In this document: piece by piece, positions 1 through 10,183 of the stretch | How positions within the stretch are numbered: the first letter of the stretch is position 1 | Layout: each line of letters starts with the position of its first letter | DNA from: Collybiopsis luxurians FD-317 M1 | Taxonomy: Eukaryota > Basidiomycota > Agaricomycetes > Agaricales > Omphalotaceae | Assembly: GCA_000827265.1 (NCBI GenBank) | Contig: KN834765.1 | Span: 265,590 to 329,589, forward strand | Direction: 5' to 3' | DNA length: 64,000 nucleotides | Position numbers and translations under genes: made by a program | The notes under the pieces: model-generated | Told to the model about the DNA's origin: nothing | The model's input: the letters and a program-made list of their open reading frames with translations, nothing else | Databases searched by the model: none

Positions 1-187
1 GTTGACATATCGATGAGTTTAAGCGATTTAGACTGTCACTTCCACCAAGAGATACTACAAAGAGTAGTTGAAATGATATCAGTGCCCCATGCCGAGACCT
101 GTCCTATCTAAGCAAAAAACAGCATGACTGCTCGGGCCCTCATTTTTTTTTTGCTCCTCTACCACCAGCTCACTTCATTTCCCCCCA

Positions 188-2278
188 ATGCCCCCCTCTG
201 ACTCTCAGTCCGAAGATGAGCCTTTGCTCTCTACAAACCAATTTTATTCGGCTAGACATTCTTCCAGACCAAGTCCTTACTGGTGCGTTTAAAAGCCAGC
301 AAACGCACTCTCCCGGATGAATAATCAATACTTCCAGGCTCATCCCAGTCGTAATGGTCTCCTCAATGGCTGTAGGTTCTTCAGAAAATTCTTTTCAGCT
401 CCTGTCCTCATTCACCGGCCCAGCGGGGTCTCTCTATGGCCCCTCGCGTCCAAGTATATAACGACATTGCGTGCAGAGCGCTCGGTATAGCTGCAGACGC
501 ATGCAAATCGTCCTCAGATGCTCAAGGACGAGCTGCAAATATTCAGGCTTGTACGTCTTTTCTTATCTCTTATTACAAACCTATCGACCTAGCCCGGTTT
601 TGTGTTTTTCAAGACGTCACTACCGTCATGAGTCTATTGAGTGCGATAGCCACAGGCCCGTGGAGTCGATGGGGAGATTTTCGTGGTCGCAAGCCTCTGC
701 TCTTTCTAACGCTCTCTGGTGCATTGTCCATGTCAGTCGTTCCCTCTTCTTCCTAGATACCCTCCTTGATAATGGCTTGGCAGGGAACTGGTGTACCTTT
801 TGGTCACTCGCGAGAACACCCCATTCTACGACTTTGCAGAACAGTTCATTATAGTTGGCCCCGTGTTGGATGGTTTAGCTGGCGGTATCTCGGCGTTCAA
901 TGGCGCCGTTCACGCGTGAGTAGCACGCGCTCGGTTATTCGATCCCCGATCGGCTGATGATTTCCTCAAAGTTATACTTCGGACTGCACGGCGGCTGGTT
1001 CTCGAGCAAGGATATTCTCTTTTCTGCAGGGAATGACCTTCATAGGGCTTGCTATTGGACCTTGGGTGTGTACCTCGTTATATATCTGTGCCATAACTCA
1101 AAGGAAGTAGCTCGGTAGCTTCATAACTGGACCCGACGCTCCAAATCCGTACATTCAGTTCTACGCTAGCTCTATCATGTACGCGCTCCTGATGGCCTTT
1201 GTGGCTTTCATATTGCCCGAATCGCTTGACAAAAAGTATCAACCTTTGTCTGAAAGCTCTCCAACCGACAGCGTTCACTATAGGAGAAGAAGGCCTCTCT
1301 GGGTCACCGTCAAGTCTGGTCTCACCGAGCTGCTCACCGGACTTGTCACTCCCGTTTCAATTTTTATTCCTAGAACTATCACCAATCACGAGGGTTCCCG
1401 GAAGAAGGACTGGAATCTAACCTTTGCTGGTGGTGCGCTATTTCTATACTTGGTCTCTACGGTGAGTTAGGAACAGCCATCCCGATTCAAAATCTCATAC
1501 ATGCCGTTTTACCCAGGGAATATTTTCAATCAAGTACCTATATGCCAAGCACATATACACATGGAGCGCCGACGAAGTAGGTAGCTTTGCAAGTCTGTTT
1601 TGTCGGTCCCGAAGTAACGGCCATGTACCAATAGCTCGGCCACTACATGTCTCTTTTGTGGATTACACGGGCAATCAACTTGCTGATAGTTCTTCCTCGT
1701 GAGTTTTCTACCCCCAACGCTTACTCTAGCTATTAACACGACGGCGGCAGTTATCGTCCACTACTTCAAACCTAAACACCAGCCAAATGACCCACTTTCC
1801 ATCTGGTCCGAATTACGCTTCGACAAGCTTCTTGCTCAAGCCTCGGTATTGGTCGACGGCACTGCGGATGCTCTAGTTGCGATCGTACCCTCGTCCTCTC
1901 AGGCCGCCTATGTAGCTTTCTCCTGTCTGTCATCATTCACTTCGGGCGGGAACCCCACTCTACATTCGCTCGGCGCAGTTTGTTTACACAGCAGTGGACG
2001 CAGCTCTGAAGTAGGATCTTTGTTCGGAGCAATGGCGGTATTATCTGCCACTGCTCACGTCATATCCGTAAGCGTTCTTGATATTGCAATCGTTCGAGGT
2101 ATATTGAACTGCCGCTGTTTGATTTTAGCCTACAATGTATGCGGTCACCTATGGGTCGACTGTTGGGACGTTCCCTCAAACAATATTTGTTCTTGCCGCG
2201 TCTTTACTTGGAAGCTCAGTCATTCTGCTGGCATTTATACGCATTCGAAATCGAATAACGTTGGCTACTGAATTGTGA
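188..2278 (+). CDS. MFS transporter (paralogue 1)
   Basis: Predicted multi-pass major facilitator transporter; substrate unknown. I splice eleven exons: 188-282, 338-371, 424-550, 614-731, 784-915, 972-1065, 1111-1461, 1517-1576, 1635-1698, 1730-2067 and 2129-2278. This gives an open frame of about 520 residues. The loop after the second membrane segment reads SRWGDFRGRKPLL, the MFS motif A pattern, and a GSRARIFS-type segment precedes the mid-protein helices. The same blocks in the same order occur in the gene at 26.0-28.5 kb (APRVQVY versus APRVEVY; AYTSDCTAAGSRA versus AYLSDCTSPGSRA), which guided the splice choices. An acidic SEDEPLL motif sits near the N-terminus, as in many fungal vacuolar or endosomal MFS proteins, but location is inference. 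No broken frame was needed. Confidence 0.85.
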
Positions 2279-2977
2279 GCGAGTAGGACTTAGATAGGAC
2301 GTGGATGTCTTCGTAGATGAACTGTATAGTATTAGTCATTGTTGTAAATAATCATCCTCCGGATATTCTCGAAGCGCATTGCATCCTCCCGTTGTCTTCC
2401 CGGGTCTTGACCTCAAGTGTGGAGAATGGTACTTTTATGACAGAGACACTTCACAAACAAGTCTGTTAAGTCTGTCCTTCAATCCCAATCCTACAATCGA
2501 CTAGTTGAGAGACTGTCCCATCTTTGCTACGATCTGCTCGATAGAACTACTACGTTTGCCCAGTACTGCTCCTTCATTACTCAGCCTCCCTGCCACCTCT
2601 CTGCTTATGCGCGCACAACAGTTGCCCTTGCGTTCATCCCAGGGATGATGATATCTCATCGCCTACTGAAATCAAAACCTCGATTGTCATTGCTTTGAAT
2701 ATAAAAGTTTTCGACTCTGTACTTCCATCTGTGAATTTCTTTCCTTAACCCATCCTAACCTCAACCTAAAGCCACACATCGTGCAAAGATGAGTTGAGAT
2801 GAACGCACGGCCCCGCGACTATAACAGTATGACTCAAAGGTTACCAGTTAGGTCCGTGTACTGCGGCTTGGTTGCATGCTCTAGATGGCTATATAAAGTT
2901 GTTTCAGTCAATGAGCAGCTTACGCATCTTTTTCTCAATCTATCAAGGTTCCTACGTCCTAGTATACCATTGCATCT
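2279..2977. promoter_or_regulatory. Intergenic; upstream region of DUF6533 copy 1
   Basis: No coding sequence recognised. From about 2860 the sequence resembles the upstream regions of the other DUF6533 copies. A TATA-like ATATAAAG lies at 2891-2898, 87 bases before the presumed ATG at 2978. Confidence 0.5.
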
Positions 2978-2989
2978 ATGTCCCAGCAA

Positions 2990-3856
2990 CTTGTGGGATG
3001 GGCCATCGCGCTTCGCGCGTGGCATGTACGAGTCCGGACATGTATAATGAGACAAACTTGCAAGTAGGTATTTTTTTGAGTAGAACATATCTGACATATT
3101 GTAGCGGCGTGTCATGATCTTCGTTGTTGCATTACTTACTTCCCGCTCACTTACCATTCACTCGTTCATCTCCTTCTTTATCTTATCAATAACTCCTTTT
3201 AGTTCTCCATTACATAACCCTCGTACTACTATTTAAGCCAGCAAGTATGTAGAACTAGGGTAACCTTTTTTAAATCAACACCTTTACCTTGTCACTCGTC
3301 TGAATGCTAAGCTCAGTGCTCACTCAACTCAGCAAGCCTTCCCCTTTTGTGACTGCGCTCTCTGTAACTCCGTCACCGTTGCGCAGCACATATACACATT
3401 TGACATATACACATAGCAGCGATTGTCATGACCAGCGATGAGGTGATATATGCAAGGGATATTAGCAGCGATTGCACATGCCGGCACTGAGGTGTTACAT
3501 ATGACTAATCTCACTCAATCGGAACCAGGAGGGGAAAAAAAAATTTTAAATTAAAAAAAAAAAGGAAAACAGAAAGGAAGATTGAAGGTGTTAAAATTAT
3601 GAGAAGTACATTGACTGAAAGACAGCAAGAGCTCAAAAAAAGGGACAGAGCAAAGGTACAGAGACGAAAGCAAGGAAAGCGGAGATGATGGTAGTTGAAA
3701 AGATCACACATAACACAACAAATGTCACAAAAGTGACAGATCTGTATAAGGGGATAAAACCTGCATACAAACGGCAAAAAAAAAGAGCATGAGAAACGTG
3801 GGAAAAAGGACAACTTCATTGCAAGATGATTCCTTCATTTCATTCCGGACTCGTAA
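2990..3856 (-). mobile_element. Non-autonomous Helitron2/Helentron-like element A
   Basis: An 867-bp insertion inside exon 1 of DUF6533 copy 1. One inverted repeat, TACGAGTCCGGA (3027-3038), is matched by its exact complement TCCGGACTCGTA at 3844-3855. The left repeat is not at the terminus: outside it lie a GC-rich hairpin (3002-3023, nine paired bases, 3-base loop, one bulge) and 12 more bases starting CTTGTGGG. The element sits between two A residues (T and T on the minus strand). Asymmetric inverted repeats, a hairpin about 12 bases from one end and T-T insertion are the signature described for Helitron2/Helentron elements, with the 3' end here on the left. The sequence at about 3660-3856 is also shared with element B. 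No replicase or helicase frame is present. Confidence 0.7.
3411..3510. repeat. Diverged short tandem duplication inside element A
   Basis: Two similar units begin with AGCAGCGATTG (about 3415 and 3463) and each contains a diverged TGAGGTG(A/T)T(A) block. They look like a degenerate two-copy tandem repeat of about 48 bp. Confidence 0.5.
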
Positions 3857-5450
3857 AATCTAATAGATGTGCAGATTCAAGTGTGAGGATTGTCCGATTC
3901 AAGTAGATAGTTGATGACTTATTTTGCTCTCTGTTTGCAGGAATTAGCTACACTACATTTGGCTTATGCAGTATGGATTCACCCTAGTCCACTCTGACTG
4001 TCTGAAAAGAGAGATGTCCCTCCACTTAGTGATTCAGATTTGTGACTGGCTTCTCACATTGGACCGAGAAGTTGAATTGATCTGGCAATGCTCAGGAAAG
4101 ACCAGACTTCCTGTCATACTTTTCTTTATCAACCGATATCTGCCTCTCCTGGGAACTGTCCCTATTTTGCCCTCTATGTCTGGAATCATCCACTTGATTC
4201 ACACAATGTAAGTACCAGACCATTCGGCATTTGACCGGGGACAATATATTGACCTGTTACTGTACAGCCCCAATTAGGGTAAGTGAGCTGGGATCTTCTT
4301 GAGTAGTCATTCATGCTTTCTTTCTACCATGTTAGGGCTAAATATCTTGTCATTTATTTACAAACACTCATGTTCTCAGTCCAATTCACTGTCACTGGTA
4401 AAGCTTAGATTTTGTCATATCATGCTTATCTCACAGCTCTTTTCAGTGCTCTTCATTATCAGAGTGACCGCTTTGTATGGTGGGAGTAAATGGATCAAAC
4501 TGTTCATTAGTGTCTTAGGATTAGTCATGGTTGTCAATGGTATTGTCAGTGACTTCTGTTACATTTTCTACATACTGCAGTGAATGAGCTTTCTTAGGTG
4601 CATCTTGTTCTAGCAGATGGACAGCCTCTCACTGCTCAACCGTTCGGACTGTCAGAGTTGGACCAGGTAGTCAACACCCCGATCTATACAACTCCACAGT
4701 AAGTAGCCTGAGGCTTCCCCTGACTTTATACCTTTAGTTTAACCAATTGTTTTGTCTGCTTAGAGGATCTCATGTGTCCAACTGTCTTGGTCACCTTGAC
4801 TGCAACTCACATCTTGTAGATTTCACCTACACTTAGGCTGGGGTCTTCATCTTTGATTTTTGCATATTCTTTTTGACCATCTGGAGGACAATTAATATAT
4901 TGAGAGGTGGTCACATCCAAGGGGGAATATGTACTGTCATCATGCAAGATGGTGAGTATACTAATTTTTTGCTTAAACATCTTTCCGGTTGACAAGCTTT
5001 GTGCAGGTCTCATGCACTTTGGAGTTATCACTGCGGTGACATTGGGAGACTTATTAGTTTTTGTGGTAAAACAGATTGATGTTTATTCTTCTCTACTTCA
5101 ACTGATCCTTGTTTTTCTCTGCATAGCATGGATCAGTAAGATTTATGTTGTAAATTCAATCTCAACACCACTTGATACCTTTATTAAAATCAGGGACTGC
5201 TGAAAGGATTATTTGCCTTTTCCTCCAATCTGTAAGTCTGGATCCCACCACTATGAAGCAGGTATCAAATGTCTTATCTTCAGCTTATCACTCTTCTTAT
5301 AGCCTAGCCAGTATTTCAATGTCACATATGATGCTGAATCTGCGAGAAAATAATGAAAATGCTGTGAATTACTTGACACCGACACAGCTACCAGCAATTT
5401 TATTCAACCAAAGACAGTGCAATAGTAGTAATGAGTTATCAGGTACTTGA

Positions 5451-6198
5451 TATAATGTAGATATATATGCGACGAGTTTCCATATGCATTACTTACTGTT
5501 TACACATGACTGCTATTTCCAGCTCTGACCGCGAGTATTTTTTTCTTGAATTTTACCTCAGACCTGCGTGACTTTTTGCCCTCTTCTTCATTTGTCTGAT
5601 TTCGCTCACATCTCCATTAATTCTCTGCAACATGCTCTTCGCTGCATTCTTGGGCTTGCAGATGATTCCTGTCTCATTCTCTGGGGTTAGTACATGCTGC
5701 CAGTGGACATTCTTTTTATGCATTGTTACTGAAATCAATGTTCTTGCCAATCTTCCTTCACGGATCCGCTTGAATGTGCAGCTGAACTGCAGAAACTTGA
5801 AATTGATTGTCCTAGTCTTCCATCTTATTGTGGAATAGAGCTCAGATAATGAAAGGAGTGAGAAGGCAGAGTTGAGCCTGAAGTTTGTCAGATTCAAATT
5901 TCAGTTGCTAGGCCTGCAACTTAAGTTGACAACACTGCTTCCTAGTATTTTGAGCCTGAGTCCAATGGCTCAATAATGGGTATTGAGTGAGCTATAGTCG
6001 GTGAGTTCTTTAAACATTCTGGAGTTTCCACTTCGAGTCAGTTCAGTTCTGGTTCTAACAGTCAGTGGCACAATCTCTATATACACCTCAAATTTTGCTA
6101 TATTTTTGTAGAAATTTAGAAGATTCTTTGAGAAAAAGCAGATAAAACTGGGTCAAGATGCTCTCCAAACCAGACATCACACCGAAATTAGAAGCTTA
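5451..6198. other. Gene-poor spacer after DUF6533 copy 1
   Basis: The first part repeats the shared 3' tail of the DUF6533 family (TGCTATTTCCAGCT near 5512-5525, also seen after the other copies). The rest holds small open frames on both strands, the largest being minus-strand 5553-5897. None matches a family I recognise. Confidence 0.4.
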
Positions 6199-7110
6199 CT
6201 TGTGGGATGTAGGCCATCGCGCTGCGCACGTGGCATGTACGAGTCCGGATTCTTATACCCACATATGAGCTTGAAATGCAGCTTCAGTATTTGTTCTATA
6301 TATCCATGCTATAGAATCTACATGCAATTGCTATACAAGAATTCCGTTGTCCATAAAATCTATCATTTTTGTTTCCTCCCATTGCTGTTCTCACTAACCT
6401 CAACGATGTTAATCAAAACTGACACATCACTAGAACATACCACTTCATCAAAAAACAAAATCGGCGGATCCTTTAAAAGCACCCTCGCCACTACCAACCT
6501 CTGCTTCTCCCTGCCACTAATCATCAGCCCCCTCTCCTGTACCTGCATCTTATGCCCCTTGGGCAACTTCATAATGGTCTCATGCACATTTGCCTTTTTC
6601 ACAGCATCCATCACATCAAACTCATCCCTGTCCAAATTCCCATACTGTACATTGTGCATCACATCTGTGTGGAACAGAGGTATCCTGTTGAATGATACCT
6701 ATGGATTTGCTCAGGCTGGCAAGTTGGACTTGGGAGATGTCTTGGTTACCTATTGTAATTTTGACTGAGATTTTTTTGTAATCAGAATGCTTATCGTATG
6801 CAGCTATTTCAAACCTTTTGTTATTGGCTCCAAATACACAGGTGAATGTGATTAGGCAGGAACCAAAGCCGAATATATTGGGATGGTGCAAGAAGAACAA
6901 ACAGAAGTGAGAGGCAAATGAAAGACTTAGAGAAAGAAGAAGAGGAAAAAAAAAATAACGAGATGATGGCGGTCGGGAAGTCACGTGTATAACGCAAGTC
7001 ACGAAAAGTGACAAGTCCAAATATGGGGATAAAAATCGATATAACGAGCTGTGGGAACCGTGGGAAAATGGTCGGCAAGACGATTCCTCCATTACATTCC
7101 GGACTCGTAA
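6199..7110 (-). mobile_element. Non-autonomous Helitron2/Helentron-like element B
   Basis: A 912-bp relative of element A. The left end starts CTTGTGGGATG, then a hairpin at 6213-6234 (same layout as A, one mismatch), then the inverted repeat TACGAGTCCGGA at 6238-6249. The right end has the complementary TCCGGACTCGTA at 7098-7109. The flanking bases are A on both sides, giving T-T insertion on the minus strand. The inner right part (about 6955-7110) matches element A, including the GAGATGATGG and AAAAGTGACA blocks. The middle differs and carries a piece of an ABC transporter gene, consistent with sequence capture. Confidence 0.7.
6375..6838 (-). pseudogene. Captured fragment of an Atm1-type ABC half-transporter
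   Basis: Reading the minus strand gives the back half of an ABC ATPase domain. It has a Q-loop region (SIGIIQQDT), then MHNVQYGNLDRDEF, the alpha-helical part ANVHETIMKLPKGHKMQVQER, a degenerate signature LMISGREKQRL, and Walker B ILFFDE. Wording and spacing match mitochondrial Atm1/ABCB7 iron-sulfur exporters. The Walker A motif and all membrane segments are absent. The frame breaks near 6675 by one or two missing bases, and the D-loop region after Walker B is decayed. It lies wholly inside element B. It cannot make a working transporter. Confidence 0.85.
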
Positions 7111-7400
7111 AGTCCTCTACTGTACTGGATAGAGTACAATGATTCTATCAGCCAACAAGCAATTTTTGCCATGAAATCATTTTAGCTCTACTTCTAATCG
7201 ACTGTTCCTGTATTTATATGCTGAATCATTGTGAATGGGAACTTGGAAAAGGGAAAAGCCAAACCATCACTCAGGCTTCACCCTTCACACTTTAGCCCGA
7301 AAGACTTCCGTCTGATTTCTTGACCGTTTTGCCTACATTACTCAGGTCCGTACCAAACAGTGACACCTGGTATACTATTCATCTATACATATTAAGGAAG

Positions 7401-7647
7401 AGTTGACCCGCATCGCGCAACGCGGTACATCAAGTGATGGCTGTGCTTGAAACCAGATCAGAAATTCGTAACAATGAAAAATGCAAGATTTGCCTCAGAA
7501 GAACCCTACAGAAAGGTTCCTTTAAGGATTGCGCAGGCGTAGATTTTTCATTTTCGTAGGTATAAATTGTTGATCCATTTTCTTGCATTTTCAATCATTT
7601 TCAGGTTCAGCAGTTGATGCACCGAGTTGCGGCCCTGCGGGTCAACT
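7401..7647. mobile_element. MITE-like inverted-repeat element
   Basis: A segment of about 247 bp whose ends are imperfect inverted repeats of roughly 35-40 bp. It starts AGTTGACCCGCATCGCGCAA and ends with the complement of AGTTGACCCGCAGGGCCGCA. The interior is AT-rich and has no coding capacity. The target-site duplication is not clear. Confidence 0.65.
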
Positions 7648-7846
7648 GAGCTCAACTGTACCAGAACTTACCTCGATCGGCTTGAATGCATTGTTCCTGA
7701 CAGCCCTTGTATATGTCTAATGACTATCATAGCGCAAATCTAAATTCAGATGCGCCCCCAAACCCGCCACTCCACACAAGTGTCACATAAAGCAGTTTGT
7801 GGCAGTGTGGCCATGCACTACGTATTGAATGCATGCGCTAGATGAC

Positions 7847-7856
7847 TATTATAAAG
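7847..7856 (+). promoter_or_regulatory. TATA-like element, DUF6533 copy 2
   Basis: TATTATAAAG lies 87 bases before the copy 2 start codon. The equivalent box is 87, 85 and 82 bases before the starts of copies 1, 3 and 4. This constancy supports both the promoter call and the chosen start codons. Confidence 0.6.
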
Positions 7857-7933
7857 ACCTCGACCATAGGCTTTGATACCCTAAACCTATATTACCAACG
7901 CTCCTCCCAGTAATCCTGAACTGTTGCATCTAT

Positions 7934-9464
7934 ATGACCCCGTTGGATCCAAAAGATGTGCAGATGCAAATGTGCAAAGTCTGATTCAAATTGATTTGAT
8001 TCACTATCTTACTCCCCATTCATAGGAATTGGATACACTACATTGAGCTTATGCAATTCGGTATGGGCTCATTATAGTCTACCACTCTGAAAAGAGAAAT
8101 CTCACTTTGCACTTAGTGATTCTGATTTACGACTGGCTTCTCACCTTGGACCGAGAAGTTGAATTGATTTGGCAACGCCCATGCAAGACCAAACTTCCTG
8201 TGATACTTTTCTTTTTTAACCGGTATCTGACACTCCTAGCAAATGTCCCTATTTTTGCTGTCTACTTCTGGAGTAAACCGGTTAATACACACAATGTGAG
8301 TGGGACTGTTTGTTAAGGGGTAATATATTGACCTGTACAGTCCCAATTAGGGTAAGTTGAAGCTAGATGCTTTTTGAGTGGCCATTTGGCAAGCTTGCTT
8401 TCTACCATGTCAGAGCTCAATATCTTGACTATTATGTACAAACACTTCTGGTCTTAGTCCAGTCCAATATCACCAGTAAGGCTCAATCTTTCTGACACAA
8501 TACTCATATCTCACAGCTTCTGTCAGTGCTCTTTGTAATCAGAGTGACGGCTTTGTATGGTGGGAGTAGATGGATCAAACTGTTCCTCAGTGCCTTAGGA
8601 TTGATCATGAATGGCCACGCTATAGTTGGTGTTCAATCTTTATTACATCTTCCATTTACCTCGGTGAATGAGCTTTCAGTAGGTACACCTGGCTCTAGCA
8701 GATCGGCAGCCTTATGCTGATACTGAAATGCCATCAGTGTTAGACCAGATTGGCAATGTACCGATCTTTACAACTTCGCAGTAGGTTTCCCCTGACTTTG
8801 ATTCTTTAGTTTAACTCATTGTTTGTCTGCTTTAGAGGACTCCGTTTGTTCAACTGCCTTAATTGTATTGACTGTCACTCACTCTCTGTAGATTTCACCT
8901 TTGCTTGGACAGGAGTCTTTATTTTTGATCTTTGCACATACTTTTTAACCACCTGGAGGACAATCAAGGTGTTGAGAGGCAATCACATCCAAGGGGGAAT
9001 AATTAATGTCATCATGCGAGATGGTGAGAATATTGATTTTTTCTTTAAACATCTTTCTAGCTGACAAGCCTTTTGCAGGTCTCATGTACTTTGGAATTAT
9101 CACTCTGGTGACATTGGGAAATTTACTAGTTGTGGTAAAACAGATTGATGTTCATTCTTCTCTACTTCAGCTGATCTTATTTTTCTCTGTATAGCTTGGA
9201 ACAGTAAGATCTTTGTCAAGAGCTGAAGCTTGGCACTGCTTGATACTCTTGTTAAAACCAGGGACTGCTGAGAGGCGTGTTCATTCATTGCAATGTTATG
9301 TGAGTTCCATCACCTCCAAAACAGGAAACAAATACCTTACATTCCTCATTCGTAGTCTATCTAGCATATTGACATCACATATGATGCTGAATCTACGAGA
9401 AGATGATGAAAACACCATGAACTATTCAACACCGACACAGTTATCAGAGATTATATTTAGTTAA
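7934..9464 (+). CDS. DUF6533 membrane protein, copy 2
   Basis: Predicted multi-pass membrane protein of the DUF6533 family, role unknown. The start MTPLDPKDVQMQ is joined across introns to WIHYIELMQF, then VILIYDWLLTLDREVELIW, the family core. LPVILFFFNRYLTLL, a YYVQTLLVLVQ helix and LFVIRVTALYGGSRWIKL follow. Later come FTFAWTGVFIFDLCTYF, then IMRDG spliced to LMYFGIITLVTLGNLL, and an end at MNYSTPTQLSEIIFS. Using the acceptor just before TGCTCTTTGTAATC keeps the frame open between the third and fourth helices. About ten short introns are needed, and some 3' exon borders (9190-9360) are uncertain. No clear disabling lesion was found, unlike copies 1 and 3. Confidence 0.7.
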
Positions 9465-9504
9465 AGACACTTTATTCAAAACATATTCTACTAGTGAATT
9501 AGGG

Positions 9505-9767
9505 ATACATACTAATACGAAGATCCTTCATCCTCGCGCTGCCGCTCTTAATACCATCACTTTTGCTTACCCTCAAATCATTTGGCACACAATGCATTCC
9601 TCTTGCTGAGTCCTCGATCAGCTCCGCCGAAGACTCTGGTCCCCAGTATCGCGGGATACAGAATACGCTGCCACCACTAGTACCACCATCAGCCGTTGTA
9701 TTCAATTTGTCCATAACAACTACTGAACTACCAACAGCCACTTCTACTATCCCAGCCGTCAAATAGG
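9505..9767 (+). pseudogene. Stray copy of the Srs2-like helicase 3' coding region
   Basis: About 250 bases align without large gaps to the 3' coding part of the helicase gene on the minus strand at about 47440-47690. Shared blocks include AGATCCTTCATCCTC, AATGCATTCCTC, ATCAGCTCCGCCGAAGAC and CAGTATCGCGG. By eye they are roughly three-quarters identical, with small indels. The piece corresponds to the low-complexity Pro/Ser-rich tail, without any helicase motif, so it is a dead fragment. It interrupts the 3' tail of DUF6533 copy 2, which resumes near 9885. It ends against a GC-rich repeat. Confidence 0.8.
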
Positions 9768-9850
9768 GCCCGGCTTGAGTTTTAGATGAGCCCTGGCCGC
9801 GGCTATCTGGGCCCTAGCCGGGGCTTCTGAGCCGGGCCCCAGCCGGCACA
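9756..9850. repeat. GC-rich short repeat, copy 1
   Basis: A strongly GC-rich block in AT-rich surroundings, built from related GCCGGGGCTT, GAGCCGGGCCCCAGCCG and GAGCCCTGGCCG strings. Closely similar strings, including CCAGCCGTCAAATAGGG, recur at 44803-44862. They probably belong to one repeat family. Element type and borders are unknown. Confidence 0.6.
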
Positions 9851-10183
9851 TCATTATTTGTGTCTTGTTTTACTTTATTGCTGCTTACACGTTACTGCCA
9901 TTTCCACCTTTGACAACCGTTGCTTATGTCCTACAGTACGATCCAAGCTTCATTTACTTGACATGTTTCAACTTCATATCATCCATGTTTTTCATGCTGG
10001 GAGGCATAGGATCCCTACAAATGGGTCAGCTGGTAGATTCTAGAAGGCATATTGACCTCAGACCGAGTCTGAGGCATGCTTGAGATAAGTGATGATTTAG
10101 AAATTCACTTAGTGCCACTGGAGACCATCGTTATGCTATCTTTTGTCCCGCTCAAAACAAAAAATCAATAAGCACTACGTAAC
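9851..10183. other. Remainder of DUF6533 copy 2 tail and spacer
   Basis: The CACGTTACTGCCATTTCCACCTTTGAC sequence type at 9888-9914 matches the shared tail found after copies 1, 3, 4 and 5, so the family homology resumes here after the insertion. A small open frame at 9865-10083 is not recognised. Confidence 0.45.

Larger units (their letters stand above)
2978..5450 (+). pseudogene. DUF6533 membrane protein, copy 1 (broken)
   Basis: Relic of a multi-pass membrane protein of the basidiomycete DUF6533 family. The recognisable core is DWLLTLDREVELIW, followed by LPVILFFINRYLPLLG near 4030-4160, and further on the IIRVTALYGGSKW segment near 4450-4495. The 3' part ends with a MMLNLRENNEN segment. 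Two lesions are visible. The 867-bp element at 2990-3856 splits the first coding exon right after the codons for Met-Ser-Gln. A one-base loss in a T run near 4163-4168 then shifts the frame relative to copies 2 and 4. The C-terminal stop used by the other copies is also lost, so the frame runs on to 5450. The function of DUF6533 proteins is unknown. Confidence 0.8.
7111..7933. other. Spacer with small element and promoter of DUF6533 copy 2
   Basis: No coding sequence recognised. It contains the inverted-repeat element at 7401-7647. From about 7780 it resembles sequence upstream of the other DUF6533 copies. Confidence 0.5.

Noticed and set aside
188..2278. MFS paralogue 1 as a pseudogene, because single frames are short and broken
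   Set aside because: Consistent GT-AG splicing guided by paralogue 2 restores a complete frame of about 520 residues.
3511..3819. 102-codon hydrophobic Phe/Cys/Leu-rich frame on the minus strand
   Set aside because: The composition comes from purine-rich repeat sequence on the plus strand inside element A; no family resemblance.
6363..6662. Minus-strand open frame that reads as a small ABC protein
   Set aside because: It lacks Walker A and membrane segments, has a frameshift at its 5' side and a degenerate signature, and lies inside a mobile element.
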